A stretch of 64,000 bases of DNA from Thalassospira sp. MCCC 1A01148 (GTDB taxonomy: Bacteria > Pseudomonadota > Alphaproteobacteria > Rhodospirillales > Thalassospiraceae), in NCBI RefSeq assembly GCF_001613795.1, contig NZ_LPVZ01000019.1, positions 62,001-126,000 on the forward strand, written 5' to 3'. The notes beneath the pieces were generated by a model that saw only the letters and a list, made by a program, of their open reading frames with translations, was not told the DNA's origin and made no database searches. A program made the translations under genes and the position numbers. This document shows positions 1 through 8,201 of this stretch, one piece after another. Every line of letters starts with the position of its first letter. Positions within the stretch are counted from its first letter, which is position 1.

Positions 1-166
1 CACAATTTCCGACCCGTTCATGACAGTCAAGGTGCCGCGACCAAACGCCATGCGCATCTGCCTTGGCGGCGCCCCCGATACACCAACCGCACAGCACGCC
101 CTGATCCAAATTCGCCATACCATGGATCAAATGCCGGGCGTTCATGCCTTCGATGTCATGTATTGA
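1..166 (+). CDS. C-terminal end of a MocR-type (GntR/aminotransferase) regulator, EnuR-like, partial
   Basis: An open frame enters from the left edge and stops with TGA at 164-166, giving the last 54 residues of a protein. The tail contains PNAMRICLGGAPDTPTA followed by an amphipathic helix, which resembles the C-terminal end of the aminotransferase-like domain of MocR regulators. EnuR, a MocR protein, is the known repressor of ectoine/hydroxyectoine catabolic operons, and the ectoine genes begin 150 bp downstream on the same strand. That position, rather than the short sequence, suggests the EnuR role. The DNA-binding domain and the PLP lysine lie outside the window, so the family is likely and the exact identity is inference. 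Confidence 0.6.
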   Translation, partial: TISDPFMTVKVPRPNAMRICLGGAPDTPTAQHALIQIRHTMDQMPGVHAFDVMY

Positions 167-187
167 TTTTGTCTCATGACAAAAATC
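165..187. promoter_or_regulatory. Inverted repeat at the regulator/TRAP junction
   Basis: GATTTTGTC and GACAAAAATC flank a TCAT centre, starting inside the stop codon of the regulator gene. It could be a weak terminator for that gene or an operator for the operon starting at 320. The remaining 130 bp before the TRAP gene hold no ORF. AAGGAGG at 310-316 is the ribosome binding site of the next gene. Confidence 0.4.
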
Positions 188-319
188 TGATTGAACCATC
201 ACAAAGCGTTTTTATTCTGACACGATTGGCGTGAAGCAGAAGACAACCCGTGTGGGGGGAACCAACAGCCACAAAGCACGTTTTGCAATAATGTCTCGCA
301 CGCGCACCAAGGAGGTTCT

Positions 320-904
320 ATGTCAGGTTCAAACGGGGAGGCCCCCGCTCCGAGCGGCGGGGCGTTGGGTATTCTGAGAAAGCTTGATCACGGCTTGTCG
401 TTTGTCGAGCGACAGCTTCTCGGATGGAGCATCGTGATCATGGCGGTGAATACCGTTGCCAACGTGATCATGCGCCTGGGCTTTAATTCGAGCATCTTCT
501 TTTCCGAAGAGCTCAATCAGTTTCTGATCATTCTTGTCACCTTTGTCGGCATCAGCGAGGCCGCCCGCATGGGACGGCACATTCGCATGTCTGCCTTTAC
601 CGACATGCTCGGCCCGCGCGCCAGCAAGGTCATGATGATCATCATCACGCTCGGAACGGCCAGCCTGCTGTTCCTTCTGGCGTGGTATTCGCTTGATTAT
701 GTTTCCTCGTTGATCACATCGAACCGGTTAACCCCGGCATTGCGCATCCCGTATTACCTGACCGTACTGATCGTACCGTTTGGTCTTTGTGTAACCGGTA
801 TCCAGTTTGTCTTGGCCGCGTTGACCAATATCCTCAAGCCCGGGACGCACCTGTCCTATCAGGTCGAGGATAAGTTTGACGACGCCGACGAGCATCATCT
901 GTAA
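320..904 (+). CDS. uehB: TRAP transporter small permease (DctQ family), ectoine/hydroxyectoine uptake
   Basis: A 194-residue protein with four predicted membrane helices, the DctQ/TeaB/UehB layout of TRAP transporters. It would pair with the large permease 13 bp downstream to import a carboxylate-type solute using the sodium gradient. The start is firm: AAGGAGG lies 6 bp before ATG 320. The substrate is inferred from context, because the permease pair is directly followed by eutABC and doeAB. The periplasmic binding subunit (TeaA/UehA) normally precedes this gene, but there is no room for it here: only 153 bp separate this gene from the regulator. It must lie outside the window. Confidence 0.85.
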   Translation: MSGSNGEAPAPSGGALGILRKLDHGLSFVERQLLGWSIVIMAVNTVANVIMRLGFNSSIFFSEELNQFLIILVTFVGISEAARMGRHIRMSAFTDMLGPRASKVMMIIITLGTASLLFLLAWYSLDYVSSLITSNRLTPALRIPYYLTVLIVPFGLCVTGIQFVLAALTNILKPGTHLSYQVEDKFDDADEHHL

Positions 905-917
905 GGGGGAACAGAAA

Positions 918-2201
918 ATGGATTTAGGTACTTCAATCCTTCTGGTGATGCTGGTCCTTCTGGTCCTTGGCTTCCCCATGATGGTGCCGCTTGCAACGGC
1001 CAGCGTCGTTGCCTTCATGTTTTACATGCCCATTCCCGAACGCATCCTGATTCAGCAGATGGTCACGGGCATATCACCGGTCGCCCTGATCGCGGTGCCG
1101 ATGTTTATCTTTGCCGCCGATATCGTGACAAAGGGGCATACGGCCAACCGGCTGATTGACCTTGCCATGACCTTTGTCGGTCATGTGCGCGGCGGCCTTG
1201 CGGTGACCACGGCCCTTGGCTGCACCATGTTCGGTGCCGTATCGGGGTCGACACAGGCCACCGTGGTTGCCATGGGCGGTCCGCTGCGTCCCAAGATGCT
1301 CAAGGCCGGGTACGAAGACAAGTTCGCCATGGCGCTGATCATCAATGCCAGTGACATTGCGTTTCTGATCCCGCCATCGATCGGCATGATCGTGTTTGGT
1401 GTGGTTGGCAAAGTTTCGATCGGTGAACTGTTCCTGGCCGGTATTGGTCCGGGCATTCTCATTCTGATCATGTTCTCGCTGTACTGCATGTACTACGCCA
1501 AAAAGAACAATATCCCGACCATCCCGCGCATGACCTGGGCCGAACGCGGCAAGGCCGTGATCAATGCTGGTCCGGCGATCATGTTCCCGGTTCTGATCGT
1601 GGGCGGCATCTATCTGGGTTGGGTCAGCCCGACCGAGGTCGCGGCCGTTGCCGTTGTCTATGCCATTATCCTTGAAGTGCTGATCTTCAAGTCGGTGAAA
1701 TGGTCTGAACTGCTGGCGATTGCGCGTTCAACCGGCTTGATCACCGCAGTTGTGTTCATTCTGGTGGGTGCGGGCACGACATTCTCGTTCGTGATTTCCT
1801 TTGCCCAGATCCCGCAACATGTGATCGGCGCATTGGGGCTTGAAGGTGCCAATCCGTACATCATTCTGGCTGCGATCTGTGTTGCCTTCTTCATCGGCTG
1901 CATGTTCGTTGACCCGATTGTTGTCATTCTGGTACTGACGCCAATCTTCATGCCGCTCGTCAATGCGGCGGGGCTGGACCCGGTTCTTGTCGGCACACTG
2001 GTCACCCTGCAGGTCGCCATTGGCTCTGCCACGCCCCCGTTCGGGTGTGACATCTTTACAGCCATAGCAATCTTCAGGCGACCTTATGCAGAGGTCATAA
2101 GTGGAACGCCGCCCTTCATCTTCATGCTGCTGCTTGCAGCGGTGATTTTGATCTTCGTTCCGCAGATTGCACTGTTCCTGCCAGAACTTGCCTTCCGCTG
2201 A
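918..2201 (+). CDS. uehC: TRAP transporter large permease (DctM family), ectoine/hydroxyectoine uptake
   Basis: A 427-residue, strongly hydrophobic DctM-type protein with about 12 membrane helices. Family features are seen: an N-terminal GFPMMVPLATASV segment, a GAVSGSTQATV stretch and an ASDIAFLIPPSIGMIVFGVV stretch. The start at 918 is preferred over upstream in-frame codons because AAGGGGG sits at 903-909, just after the stop of the small permease. Together the two proteins form the membrane part of a TRAP importer. Ectoine or hydroxyectoine is assigned from the downstream catabolic genes, as in TeaABC and UehABC, and not from the sequence itself. Confidence 0.85.
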   Translation: MDLGTSILLVMLVLLVLGFPMMVPLATASVVAFMFYMPIPERILIQQMVTGISPVALIAVPMFIFAADIVTKGHTANRLIDLAMTFVGHVRGGLAVTTALGCTMFGAVSGSTQATVVAMGGPLRPKMLKAGYEDKFAMALIINASDIAFLIPPSIGMIVFGVVGKVSIGELFLAGIGPGILILIMFSLYCMYYAKKNNIPTIPRMTWAERGKAVINAGPAIMFPVLIVGGIYLGWVSPTEVAAVAVVYAIILEVLIFKSVKWSELLAIARSTGLITAVVFILVGAGTTFSFVISFAQIPQHVIGALGLEGANPYIILAAICVAFFIGCMFVDPIVVILVLTPIFMPLVNAAGLDPVLVGTLVTLQVAIGSATPPFGCDIFTAIAIFRRPYAEVISGTPPFIFMLLLAAVILIFVPQIALFLPELAFR

Positions 2202-2220
2202 TCGGGTTCTGGCCTGCAAA

Positions 2221-2290
2221 TTCCGGATTTGCCGGAAGCACTTTTGAAAATTTGAAAACGGGATGGTCCTGATACATATCAGGACCATCC
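2221..2290. promoter_or_regulatory. Two intercistronic hairpins between TRAP permease and eutA
   Basis: A small hairpin (TTCCGG, loop ATTTG, CCGGAA, 2221-2237) is followed by a perfect 14-bp palindrome, GGATGGTCCTGATA then TATCAGGACCATCC, at 2261-2290 with only CA between the arms. No T-run follows, so this is not an ordinary terminator. It ends 17 bp before the eutA start and could be an RNA processing or attenuation element, or a regulator site. Confidence 0.6.
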
Positions 2291-2307
2291 GCCTTGTGGA
2301 GTTCAGG

Positions 2308-3111
2308 ATGATGTCCGTATCGCGTGCGGTCACGCCAGAGCCGGTAGATCTGCTGTACTCGCCCGAACCGGTTGGACCGGCAGGGCGGGTCGGCCTGATC
2401 ACACTGGCAACAGATTTCAACAGCGAGGATGACCTGCGCGCCATCCTGCCCGATGATTTGCGCCTGTTCACGACCCGTATTGAAAACGCCAACCCGGTCA
2501 CGGTCGAAAATCTGCAGGCCATGGCCAAGGATTTGCCGCGTGCCGCCAAGACCCTGTTGCCGGGTTATGGCGTTGATGTCGCCATTTTCGGCTGCACATC
2601 CGGCACGGCTGTCACCGGGTCGGACAAGATCGCCGCCCTGATCAATCAGGGCATGCCGGGAACCAAAGTCACCAATCCGCTTCTGGCAAGTGAGCTTGCC
2701 CTTCGCGCGGTCGGAGCACAAAAAATTGCCATCCTGACCCCGTATCTTCCCGATGTGACACAATCGGTCGCGGATGGCTTTGCCGACAAGGGCTTTGACG
2801 TCACGCGTGTGATGGGCTTTGGCCTTGATAATGATTTCGACATGACTGCGCTGCCGCCCAAAGCCATTCTGGAAGGCGCGCTCAAGGTCAACACACCCGA
2901 TGCCGATGCGGTGTTCATTTCCTGCACCGCCATCCGGTCAGCCGAAATCATCGCCGAAGCCGAACGCCTGCTTGAAAAACCGGTCATCACCAGCAATCAG
3001 GCTTTGGTCTGGCACGCATTGAACCTGATTGAATACAAAAAACCGATCACAGGGTTCGGAACCCTGTTTGATCAGGCCCCGCAACCAACCAGTAAAGTCG
3101 AGGTCCCATGA
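2308..3111 (+). CDS. eutA: Ectoine utilization protein EutA (Asp/Glu racemase / maleate isomerase family)
   Basis: A 267-residue protein of the Asp/Glu racemase and arylmalonate decarboxylase superfamily. The two family cysteines are visible in FGCTSGT (Cys96) and FISCTAIR (Cys206). EutA is found with eutB and eutC in strains that consume hydroxyectoine and is thought to help convert hydroxyectoine to ectoine, possibly by an isomerisation or epimerisation; its reaction is not well established. I start at ATG 2308 (GGAG at 2298-2301). An in-frame ATG at 2263 lies inside the 2261-2290 hairpin and has no ribosome binding site. Its stop overlaps the eutB start as ATGA. Confidence 0.85.
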   Translation: MMSVSRAVTPEPVDLLYSPEPVGPAGRVGLITLATDFNSEDDLRAILPDDLRLFTTRIENANPVTVENLQAMAKDLPRAAKTLLPGYGVDVAIFGCTSGTAVTGSDKIAALINQGMPGTKVTNPLLASELALRAVGAQKIAILTPYLPDVTQSVADGFADKGFDVTRVMGFGLDNDFDMTALPPKAILEGALKVNTPDADAVFISCTAIRSAEIIAEAERLLEKPVITSNQALVWHALNLIEYKKPITGFGTLFDQAPQPTSKVEVP

Positions 3112-4097
3112 AAGACCCCATCACATTTGCTGATGTTCTTTCTGCCCGAAAAACCATCTCGGATCATGTGATCCACACCCCTTTGCGCCCGTCTGCCGCA
3201 TTGACCGATCATATCGGCAGCCCGGTCTGGCTTAAATGTGAACAGCAACAATATACCGGCAGCTTCAAGCTGCGCGGTGCCGCCAATGCTGTCTTGCGCC
3301 TGAGCGATGCAGACAAGGCAAAAGGTGTCGTTGGTGTATCTACCGGCAACTATGGCCGGGCACTGGCCTATGCGGCGCGCAATGCCGGGGTGCGATCCGT
3401 GATCTGCATGTCCGAACTCGTCCCGCAGAACAAGGTCGACGGGATCCGCGCCCAGGGGGCCGAAGTCCGCATCATCGGACAATCACAGGACGAAGCCCAG
3501 CAGGAAGTCGACCGGCTGGTCAAAGACGAAGGCATGATCATGCTGCCGCCATTTGACCATGCGGATGTCATTGCCGGGCAAGGCACACTTGGTCTTGAAA
3601 TCATCGAAGCTCTACCCGACGTGGATACCTTGTTGGTGCCTTTGTCGGGGGGCGGGTTGCTGGCCGGTGTCGCGCTGGTCGCCAAATCGGTCAATCCGAT
3701 GATCAGGGTTGTCGGTATCACCATGGAACGTGGCTGTGCGATGATCACAAGCCTTCAGGAAGGCAAGCCAACCGCGGTCAAGGAACTCCCGACACTGGCA
3801 GATAGCCTTGGTGGTGGCATTGGTGACAACAACCAGTACACGTTCGATATGTGTGGCGATCTGACCGACGACTTCGTCCTGGTCAACGAAGCCCAGATCG
3901 CGGATGGCATCCGGGCCGCCTATCTTGATGATCAACAGGTAATCGAAGGTGCCGGTGCCGTTGGCATTGCGGCCCTGCGTGCCGGTTTGGTCGATAATCC
4001 CGGTCGTACGGTGGTCCTGACGACGGGCTGCAATATCGACATGGATCTACACAAACGAATTGTCGGCGGCGAAGACGTCGACCTGATGGCGGAGTAA
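3108..4097 (+). CDS. eutB: Hydroxyectoine utilization dehydratase EutB (PLP fold type II)
   Basis: A 329-residue PLP enzyme of the threonine dehydratase/serine racemase family. The PLP lysine is Lys54 in GSFKLRGAAN and the phosphate-binding loop is GGGLLAG at 181-187. EutB is believed to dehydrate hydroxyectoine as part of its conversion to ectoine, with EutC completing the reduction. There is no C-terminal ACT domain, as expected for this branch. The ATG overlaps the eutA stop by 4 bp, so the two are probably translationally coupled. A plain threonine or hydroxyaspartate dehydratase would look similar; the eutA-eutC-doeA setting decides it. Confidence 0.88.
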   Translation: MKDPITFADVLSARKTISDHVIHTPLRPSAALTDHIGSPVWLKCEQQQYTGSFKLRGAANAVLRLSDADKAKGVVGVSTGNYGRALAYAARNAGVRSVICMSELVPQNKVDGIRAQGAEVRIIGQSQDEAQQEVDRLVKDEGMIMLPPFDHADVIAGQGTLGLEIIEALPDVDTLLVPLSGGGLLAGVALVAKSVNPMIRVVGITMERGCAMITSLQEGKPTAVKELPTLADSLGGGIGDNNQYTFDMCGDLTDDFVLVNEAQIADGIRAAYLDDQQVIEGAGAVGIAALRAGLVDNPGRTVVLTTGCNIDMDLHKRIVGGEDVDLMAE

Positions 4098-4102
4098 CTC
4101 AA

Positions 4103-5095
4103 ATGCCCACGATCAGAATTCTGACCGAAACAGACCTGCGCAAGGTCATTGATCTGGACATGGATGCCATTGATTGCGTCGAAGGCGCATTTAACGCCCT
4201 TGCCACGCAGGACGTCCGCATGCCGCCGATCCTGCGTCTGGATATTGATGAATATAATGGCGAAGTCGATGTCAAAACCGCCTATGTGCCGGGTATTGAT
4301 AGCTTCGCCATCAAAATCAGCCCCGGCTTCTTTGACAATCCCAAGCTCGGCCTGCCATCGGTTAATGGTTTGATGAACCTGTTTTCATCCAGGACCGGCC
4401 TTTTGGAGGCCGTCTTGCTTGATAACGGCTATCTGACCGATGTGCGAACCGCTGCCGCAGGCGGTGTGGCCGCCAAACATCTCGCCCGTGAAGATGCCAA
4501 ACATGCCACCATTTATGGTGCGGGTGTTCAGGCGCGCCTTCAGCTAAAGGCACTGACACTGGTACGCGATATCAGTTCGGCCACCATTTGGGCCCGCGAC
4601 CTTGCCAAGGCCGAAACCTGCGCGAAAAAGGCATCCCTTGAACTGGGTATTCCGGTCACGGCCACCGCGGATGGCAAGGACGCCGCAAACACCGCGGATA
4701 TCATCGTCACCACGACGCCTGCGCGCGAACCGGTTCTGATGGCCGATTGGGTCAGACCCGGTACGCATGTGACCGCCATGGGGTCGGATGCCGAACATAA
4801 AAACGAAATTGATCCTGCCCTGATCGGGCAGGCCGACCTTTATGTCAGCGACAGTCAGGCACAAACGCGTATCCTTGGCGAACTGCACCACGCCATTGAT
4901 GCCGGCACCGTGCCCTCAGACGCGACATTGCCAGAACTCGGCCAGATCATTGCCAAATCCTTGACCGGCAGAACATCTGCAGGTCAGATTACGGTCTGTG
5001 ATTTGACCGGAACCGGTGTTCAGGACACCGCGATCGCCACCCTCGCCCGTCACCGCTGTGATGCAGCCGGTGCAGGGGTCGAGATTAATTCGTAA
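4103..5095 (+). CDS. eutC: Ectoine utilization protein EutC (ornithine cyclodeaminase / mu-crystallin family)
   Basis: A 330-residue ornithine cyclodeaminase-fold protein. The NAD(P)-binding motif GAGVQA is at 139-144 and the family stretch LTDVRTAAAG at 111-120. In hydroxyectoine users EutC acts with EutB, probably as the reductase that yields ectoine from the dehydrated intermediate. The ribosome binding site GGAG at 4091-4094 supports the start. The gene follows eutB by 5 bp and precedes doeA by 57 bp. A true ornithine cyclodeaminase cannot be excluded from sequence alone, but the neighbours argue against it. Confidence 0.87.
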   Translation: MPTIRILTETDLRKVIDLDMDAIDCVEGAFNALATQDVRMPPILRLDIDEYNGEVDVKTAYVPGIDSFAIKISPGFFDNPKLGLPSVNGLMNLFSSRTGLLEAVLLDNGYLTDVRTAAAGGVAAKHLAREDAKHATIYGAGVQARLQLKALTLVRDISSATIWARDLAKAETCAKKASLELGIPVTATADGKDAANTADIIVTTTPAREPVLMADWVRPGTHVTAMGSDAEHKNEIDPALIGQADLYVSDSQAQTRILGELHHAIDAGTVPSDATLPELGQIIAKSLTGRTSAGQITVCDLTGTGVQDTAIATLARHRCDAAGAGVEINS

Positions 5096-5152
5096 CAACA
5101 AAAGGAAAATGGGTCAGGTAGCTGAAACCCCGCCTTTATCTGGAGGCCTGCG

Positions 5153-6334
5153 ATGAGCCAGGTAGAATTGAATTTCACGCGTGAGGAATACGCCGAACGC
5201 CTGGAGAAAACCAAAAAAGCCATGGTGGAAAAGGGCATCGATCTTCTGATCGTGACCGATCCGTCAAACATGGCCTGGCTGACCGGCTATGACGGCTGGT
5301 CCTTTTATGTCCATCAATGTGTGCTGGTTCCAATTGAAGACGACCCGGTCTGGTTCGGGCGTTCGCAGGATGCCAACGGTGCAAAACGCACGGTCTATAT
5401 GCCCCATGACCGCATCATCCCGTATGCGGACTACTATGTGCAATCGACCACGCACCACCCGATGGACTATCTTGCCGAGGTGATTGAACATCGCTGCTGG
5501 GCATCGCGTCGCATTGGCGTGGAAATGGATAACTACTATTTCTCTGCCAAGGCTTTCTTGCAGCTTCAGACCCATCTGCCAAACGCCAAGTTTTCCGATG
5601 CCACCGCACTGGTGAACTGGCAGCGTGCGGTAAAGTCCGAGACCGAAATCTTTTATATGCGTCAGGCGGCCCGCATCGTCGAAAACATGCATGAACGCAT
5701 TTTTGAAATCGTCGAACCGGGCATGAAAAAGAACGAACTGGTGGCGGAAATCTTCCGTACCGGCATCGCGGGCATCGACGGAATTGGCGGGGATTATCCT
5801 GCCATCGTGCCGCTTCTGCCGTCGGGGCAGGATGCCAGCGCACCCCACCTGACCTGGGATGAAAAACCCATTCCGGCCAATGCCGGCACGTTCTTTGAGA
5901 TCGCCGGTTGCTATCGTCGCTATCATGCACCGCTGTCACGCACGGTTTACCTTGGCGATCCCGATCAACGGTTCCTGGATGCCGAAAGTGCCCTGATCGA
6001 AGGCCTTCAGGCAGGGCTTGAAGCCGCCAAACCGGGCAATGTCTGCGAAGACATCGCCATTGCCTTCTTTGGGGTCTTGCAGAAATTCGGCATCGAAAAA
6101 GACAGCCGTTGTGGCTATCCGATCGGGCTTTCTTATCCGCCCGATTGGGGCGAACGCACCATGAGCCTGCGTCCCGGTGACCGCACGGTTCTTGAACCGG
6201 GCATGACGTTCCACTTCATGCCGGGCCTTTGGTTTGATGACTGGGGCATCGAGATCACCGAAAGCATGATGATTACCGAAACCGGGTCAAAAACCCTGAC
6301 CAGCTATCCGCGACAGCTGTTTGTCAAAAACTGA
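5153..6334 (+). CDS. doeA: Ectoine hydrolase DoeA/EutD (creatinase-like M24 fold)
   Basis: A 393-residue creatinase/prolidase-fold protein, close to the usual length of DoeA (about 400). It opens the ectoine ring to N-acetyl-diaminobutyrate. The canonical metal ligands of M24 peptidases are missing: where the family has the D-x(n)-SD-x-TR pattern, this protein reads FFEIAGCYRRYHAPLSRT (248-264). Loss of the metal site fits what is reported for ectoine hydrolases, which use a glutamate nucleophile; Glu249 is a candidate for that role by position. GGAGG about 8 bp upstream supports the start. It lies between eutC and doeB in one transcription unit. Confidence 0.92.
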   Translation: MSQVELNFTREEYAERLEKTKKAMVEKGIDLLIVTDPSNMAWLTGYDGWSFYVHQCVLVPIEDDPVWFGRSQDANGAKRTVYMPHDRIIPYADYYVQSTTHHPMDYLAEVIEHRCWASRRIGVEMDNYYFSAKAFLQLQTHLPNAKFSDATALVNWQRAVKSETEIFYMRQAARIVENMHERIFEIVEPGMKKNELVAEIFRTGIAGIDGIGGDYPAIVPLLPSGQDASAPHLTWDEKPIPANAGTFFEIAGCYRRYHAPLSRTVYLGDPDQRFLDAESALIEGLQAGLEAAKPGNVCEDIAIAFFGVLQKFGIEKDSRCGYPIGLSYPPDWGERTMSLRPGDRTVLEPGMTFHFMPGLWFDDWGIEITESMMITETGSKTLTSYPRQLFVKN

Positions 6335-6447
6335 TCCGCAACCGCACGCCATGACATCGCGACATTTGCGCGGGTCCTGGTGTGCGGTCCCAGATGCCAC
6401 AGCCTGATGACGACGGTCGCGACGTCAGGCTTTTTAAGGATACGACC

Positions 6448-7446
6448 ATGACAAAACCATCACCCATCAGCCCGACGATCCCGCTTGATCAGGATGGCAT
6501 TCACCACGGCTTTTTGAAGCTGCCCTATTCGCGTGATGATTCCGCGTGGGGCGCTGTGATGATCCCGATCACCGTGGTCCGCAATGGCAATGGCCCCACC
6601 GCCCTTTTGACCGGTGGCAACCATGGCGACGAATATGAAGGTCTGGTGTCGCTGTTCAAACTGGCAGAATCCCTGTCCGCTGGTGAAATCAATGGCCGCG
6701 TGATTATTCTGCCTGCCATGAACTATCCCGCATTTCGCAGTGCCTCGCGGACATCCCCGATTGATGCGGGCAATATGAACCGGTCCTTCCCGGGCAAGCC
6801 CGATGGTACGGTGACCCAAAAGATCGCCGATTACGTTTTCCGCTATCTTGTGCCAGAAGCCGACATCGTTCTCGATATGCATTCGGGCGGCAAAACGCTT
6901 GATTTCATTCCGTTCGCGGCCGTTCACGTCCTGCCAGACAAGGAACAGGAAGCACGTTGCGTTGCCGCCATGAAGGCCTTTGGCGCCCCCTATTCGATGA
7001 TGATGCTCGAACTCGATGCCGTTGGCATGTTTGATACCGTCGTCGAGGAAGCTGGCAAAACCTTTGTCACCACCGAACTGGGCGGCGGCGGCTCAACCAC
7101 TGCAGAACGTGTGGCAATTGCAGATCGCGGTGTCCGCAATATCCTTATTCATGCCGGTATCCTCAAGGGCGAGCTCGAAACATCCCCGACCGGGACGGTC
7201 ATGCTTGATATGCCAGATGACGATTGCTTTGTCGCATCCAATGCCAGCGGCCTGTATGAGCCCTGCGTTGATCTGGGGGACCGGATCGAAAAGGGCGACC
7301 TGATTGCACGCATCTATGACGTTGAACGCACAGGCACCCCGCCGCGCGAATATTACGCCCCGCGCGCAGGCATTGTTTCATGCCGTCACTTCCAGGGCCT
7401 GATCAAAACGGGGGACTGCCTGATTGTGATTGCCGAGGTACTCTGA
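6448..7446 (+). CDS. doeB: N-alpha-acetyl-L-2,4-diaminobutyrate deacetylase DoeB/EutE
   Basis: A 332-residue zinc deacetylase of the succinylglutamate desuccinylase/aspartoacylase family. The zinc ligands are visible: His59 and Glu62 in GGNHGDEYEG, and His145 in LDMHSGGK. It removes the acetyl group from the product of DoeA to give 2,4-diaminobutyrate. The start at 6448 has AAGGA upstream and gives the normal family length; an in-frame ATG at 6382 would add 22 unrelated residues. The 113-bp gap after doeA contains a CCTGA/TCAGG hairpin followed by CTTTTT (about 6404-6436), possibly a partial terminator. Confidence 0.92.
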   Translation: MTKPSPISPTIPLDQDGIHHGFLKLPYSRDDSAWGAVMIPITVVRNGNGPTALLTGGNHGDEYEGLVSLFKLAESLSAGEINGRVIILPAMNYPAFRSASRTSPIDAGNMNRSFPGKPDGTVTQKIADYVFRYLVPEADIVLDMHSGGKTLDFIPFAAVHVLPDKEQEARCVAAMKAFGAPYSMMMLELDAVGMFDTVVEEAGKTFVTTELGGGGSTTAERVAIADRGVRNILIHAGILKGELETSPTGTVMLDMPDDDCFVASNASGLYEPCVDLGDRIEKGDLIARIYDVERTGTPPREYYAPRAGIVSCRHFQGLIKTGDCLIVIAEVL

Positions 7447-7448
7447 CC

Positions 7449-7940
7449 ATGATCAGGCTTGATGAGCTGGATCTGAAAATCCTTAAAACCCTGCAACGCG
7501 AAGGGCGCATCACCAAGGTCAAACTGGCCGAGGCGGTGAACCTTTCGCCCAGCCCCTGCTGGGAACGCCTGAAACGGCTTGAGGATCTCGGTGTCATTTC
7601 GGGGTATCACGCCCACCTTAATCTGGAAAAGCTGGTCAAGCCGACGCTGGTTCTGACCGAAGTCACGCTGCGTCATCATCAGCATGATGATTTCCAGATT
7701 TTTGAACGCGCCGTCCAGGACATCCCCGAAATCGTCGAATGCTATGCACTGGGCGGCGGGGTGGACTACATGCTCAAGGTGCTCTGTTATGACGTTGATG
7801 CCTATCAGCGCATGATTGATGGCCTGCTGGTGTCCAATATCGGCATTGACCGGTATTTTACCTATATCGTCACCAAAAAGGTCAAAACCACACCGGTACC
7901 GCCCATCGAAAACCTTGTCGCCCCGCCGGAACGCAAATAA
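7449..7940 (+). CDS. doeX: Lrp/AsnC-family regulator DoeX
   Basis: A 163-residue Lrp/AsnC regulator. The N-terminal helix-turn-helix spans about residues 5-60 (LDLKILKTLQREGRITKVKL, then a recognition helix around SPSPCWERLKRLEDLG), followed by the RAM ligand-binding domain. It starts 2 bp after the doeB stop, and ectoine catabolic operons commonly encode such a protein (DoeX), thought to respond to ectoine breakdown products. This would give the operon two regulators: this one and the MocR protein at the left edge. The start was chosen because the classic Lrp N-terminus begins here, and a GAGGT lies upstream. Confidence 0.88.
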   Translation: MIRLDELDLKILKTLQREGRITKVKLAEAVNLSPSPCWERLKRLEDLGVISGYHAHLNLEKLVKPTLVLTEVTLRHHQHDDFQIFERAVQDIPEIVECYALGGGVDYMLKVLCYDVDAYQRMIDGLLVSNIGIDRYFTYIVTKKVKTTPVPPIENLVAPPERK

Positions 7941-7951
7941 CCTACAAAAAT

Positions 7952-7977
7952 CGGGGCAGGAATACATCCTGCCCCGC
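7952..7977 (-). terminator. Convergent terminator
   Basis: CGGGGCAGGA, loop ATACAT, TCCTGCCCCG: a perfect 10-bp stem. On the minus strand it is followed by GATTTTTG, so it best terminates the leftward TRAP/amidase operon. It may also stop the rightward ectoine operon, whose last gene ends 12 bp before it. Confidence 0.8.
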
Positions 7978-8015
7978 AAGTTGGCTTGCATCCGCAAGGG
8001 TTGCTCCCTTTTGGA

Positions 8016-8201
8016 TCAGTGTGTGTCTTCCTTGTGGCCCATGGCGACATGCCAGATATCCCACCCGGCAAGCCCCACTGTAATCGCGACCATGACCGCA
8101 AGGTCCCAGCGGGTCACGTACCCCACAAGAATGCCGACAAATCCGATAAGAACGACAAAAGCCAGAAGGCCCATGGCACGGTTCAAAAGACTGTTTTCCA
8201 T
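8016..8201 (-). CDS. Small two-helix membrane protein, hypothetical
   Basis: A 61-residue protein with two hydrophobic helices (about 10-30 and 33-50) and a short charged tail ending HKEDTH. I do not recognise a named family. Its ATG shares one base with the amidase stop codon (TAATG), so translation is probably coupled, and it is the last gene of the leftward TRAP-amidase operon, 38 bp before a strong terminator. Those two features argue that it is a real gene. It may be an accessory membrane subunit for the transporter or amidase; no function can be read from sequence. Confidence 0.7.
   Translation of the reverse strand: MENSLLNRAMGLLAFVVLIGFVGILVGYVTRWDLAVMVAITVGLAGWDIWHVAMGHKEDTH

Noticed and set aside
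4103-5095. Ornithine cyclodeaminase of proline synthesis
   Set aside because: The gene sits between eutB and doeA, so EutC is the better call.
6404-6436. Full terminator between doeA and doeB
   Set aside because: The stem is short and imperfect although CTTTTT follows; at most partial termination.
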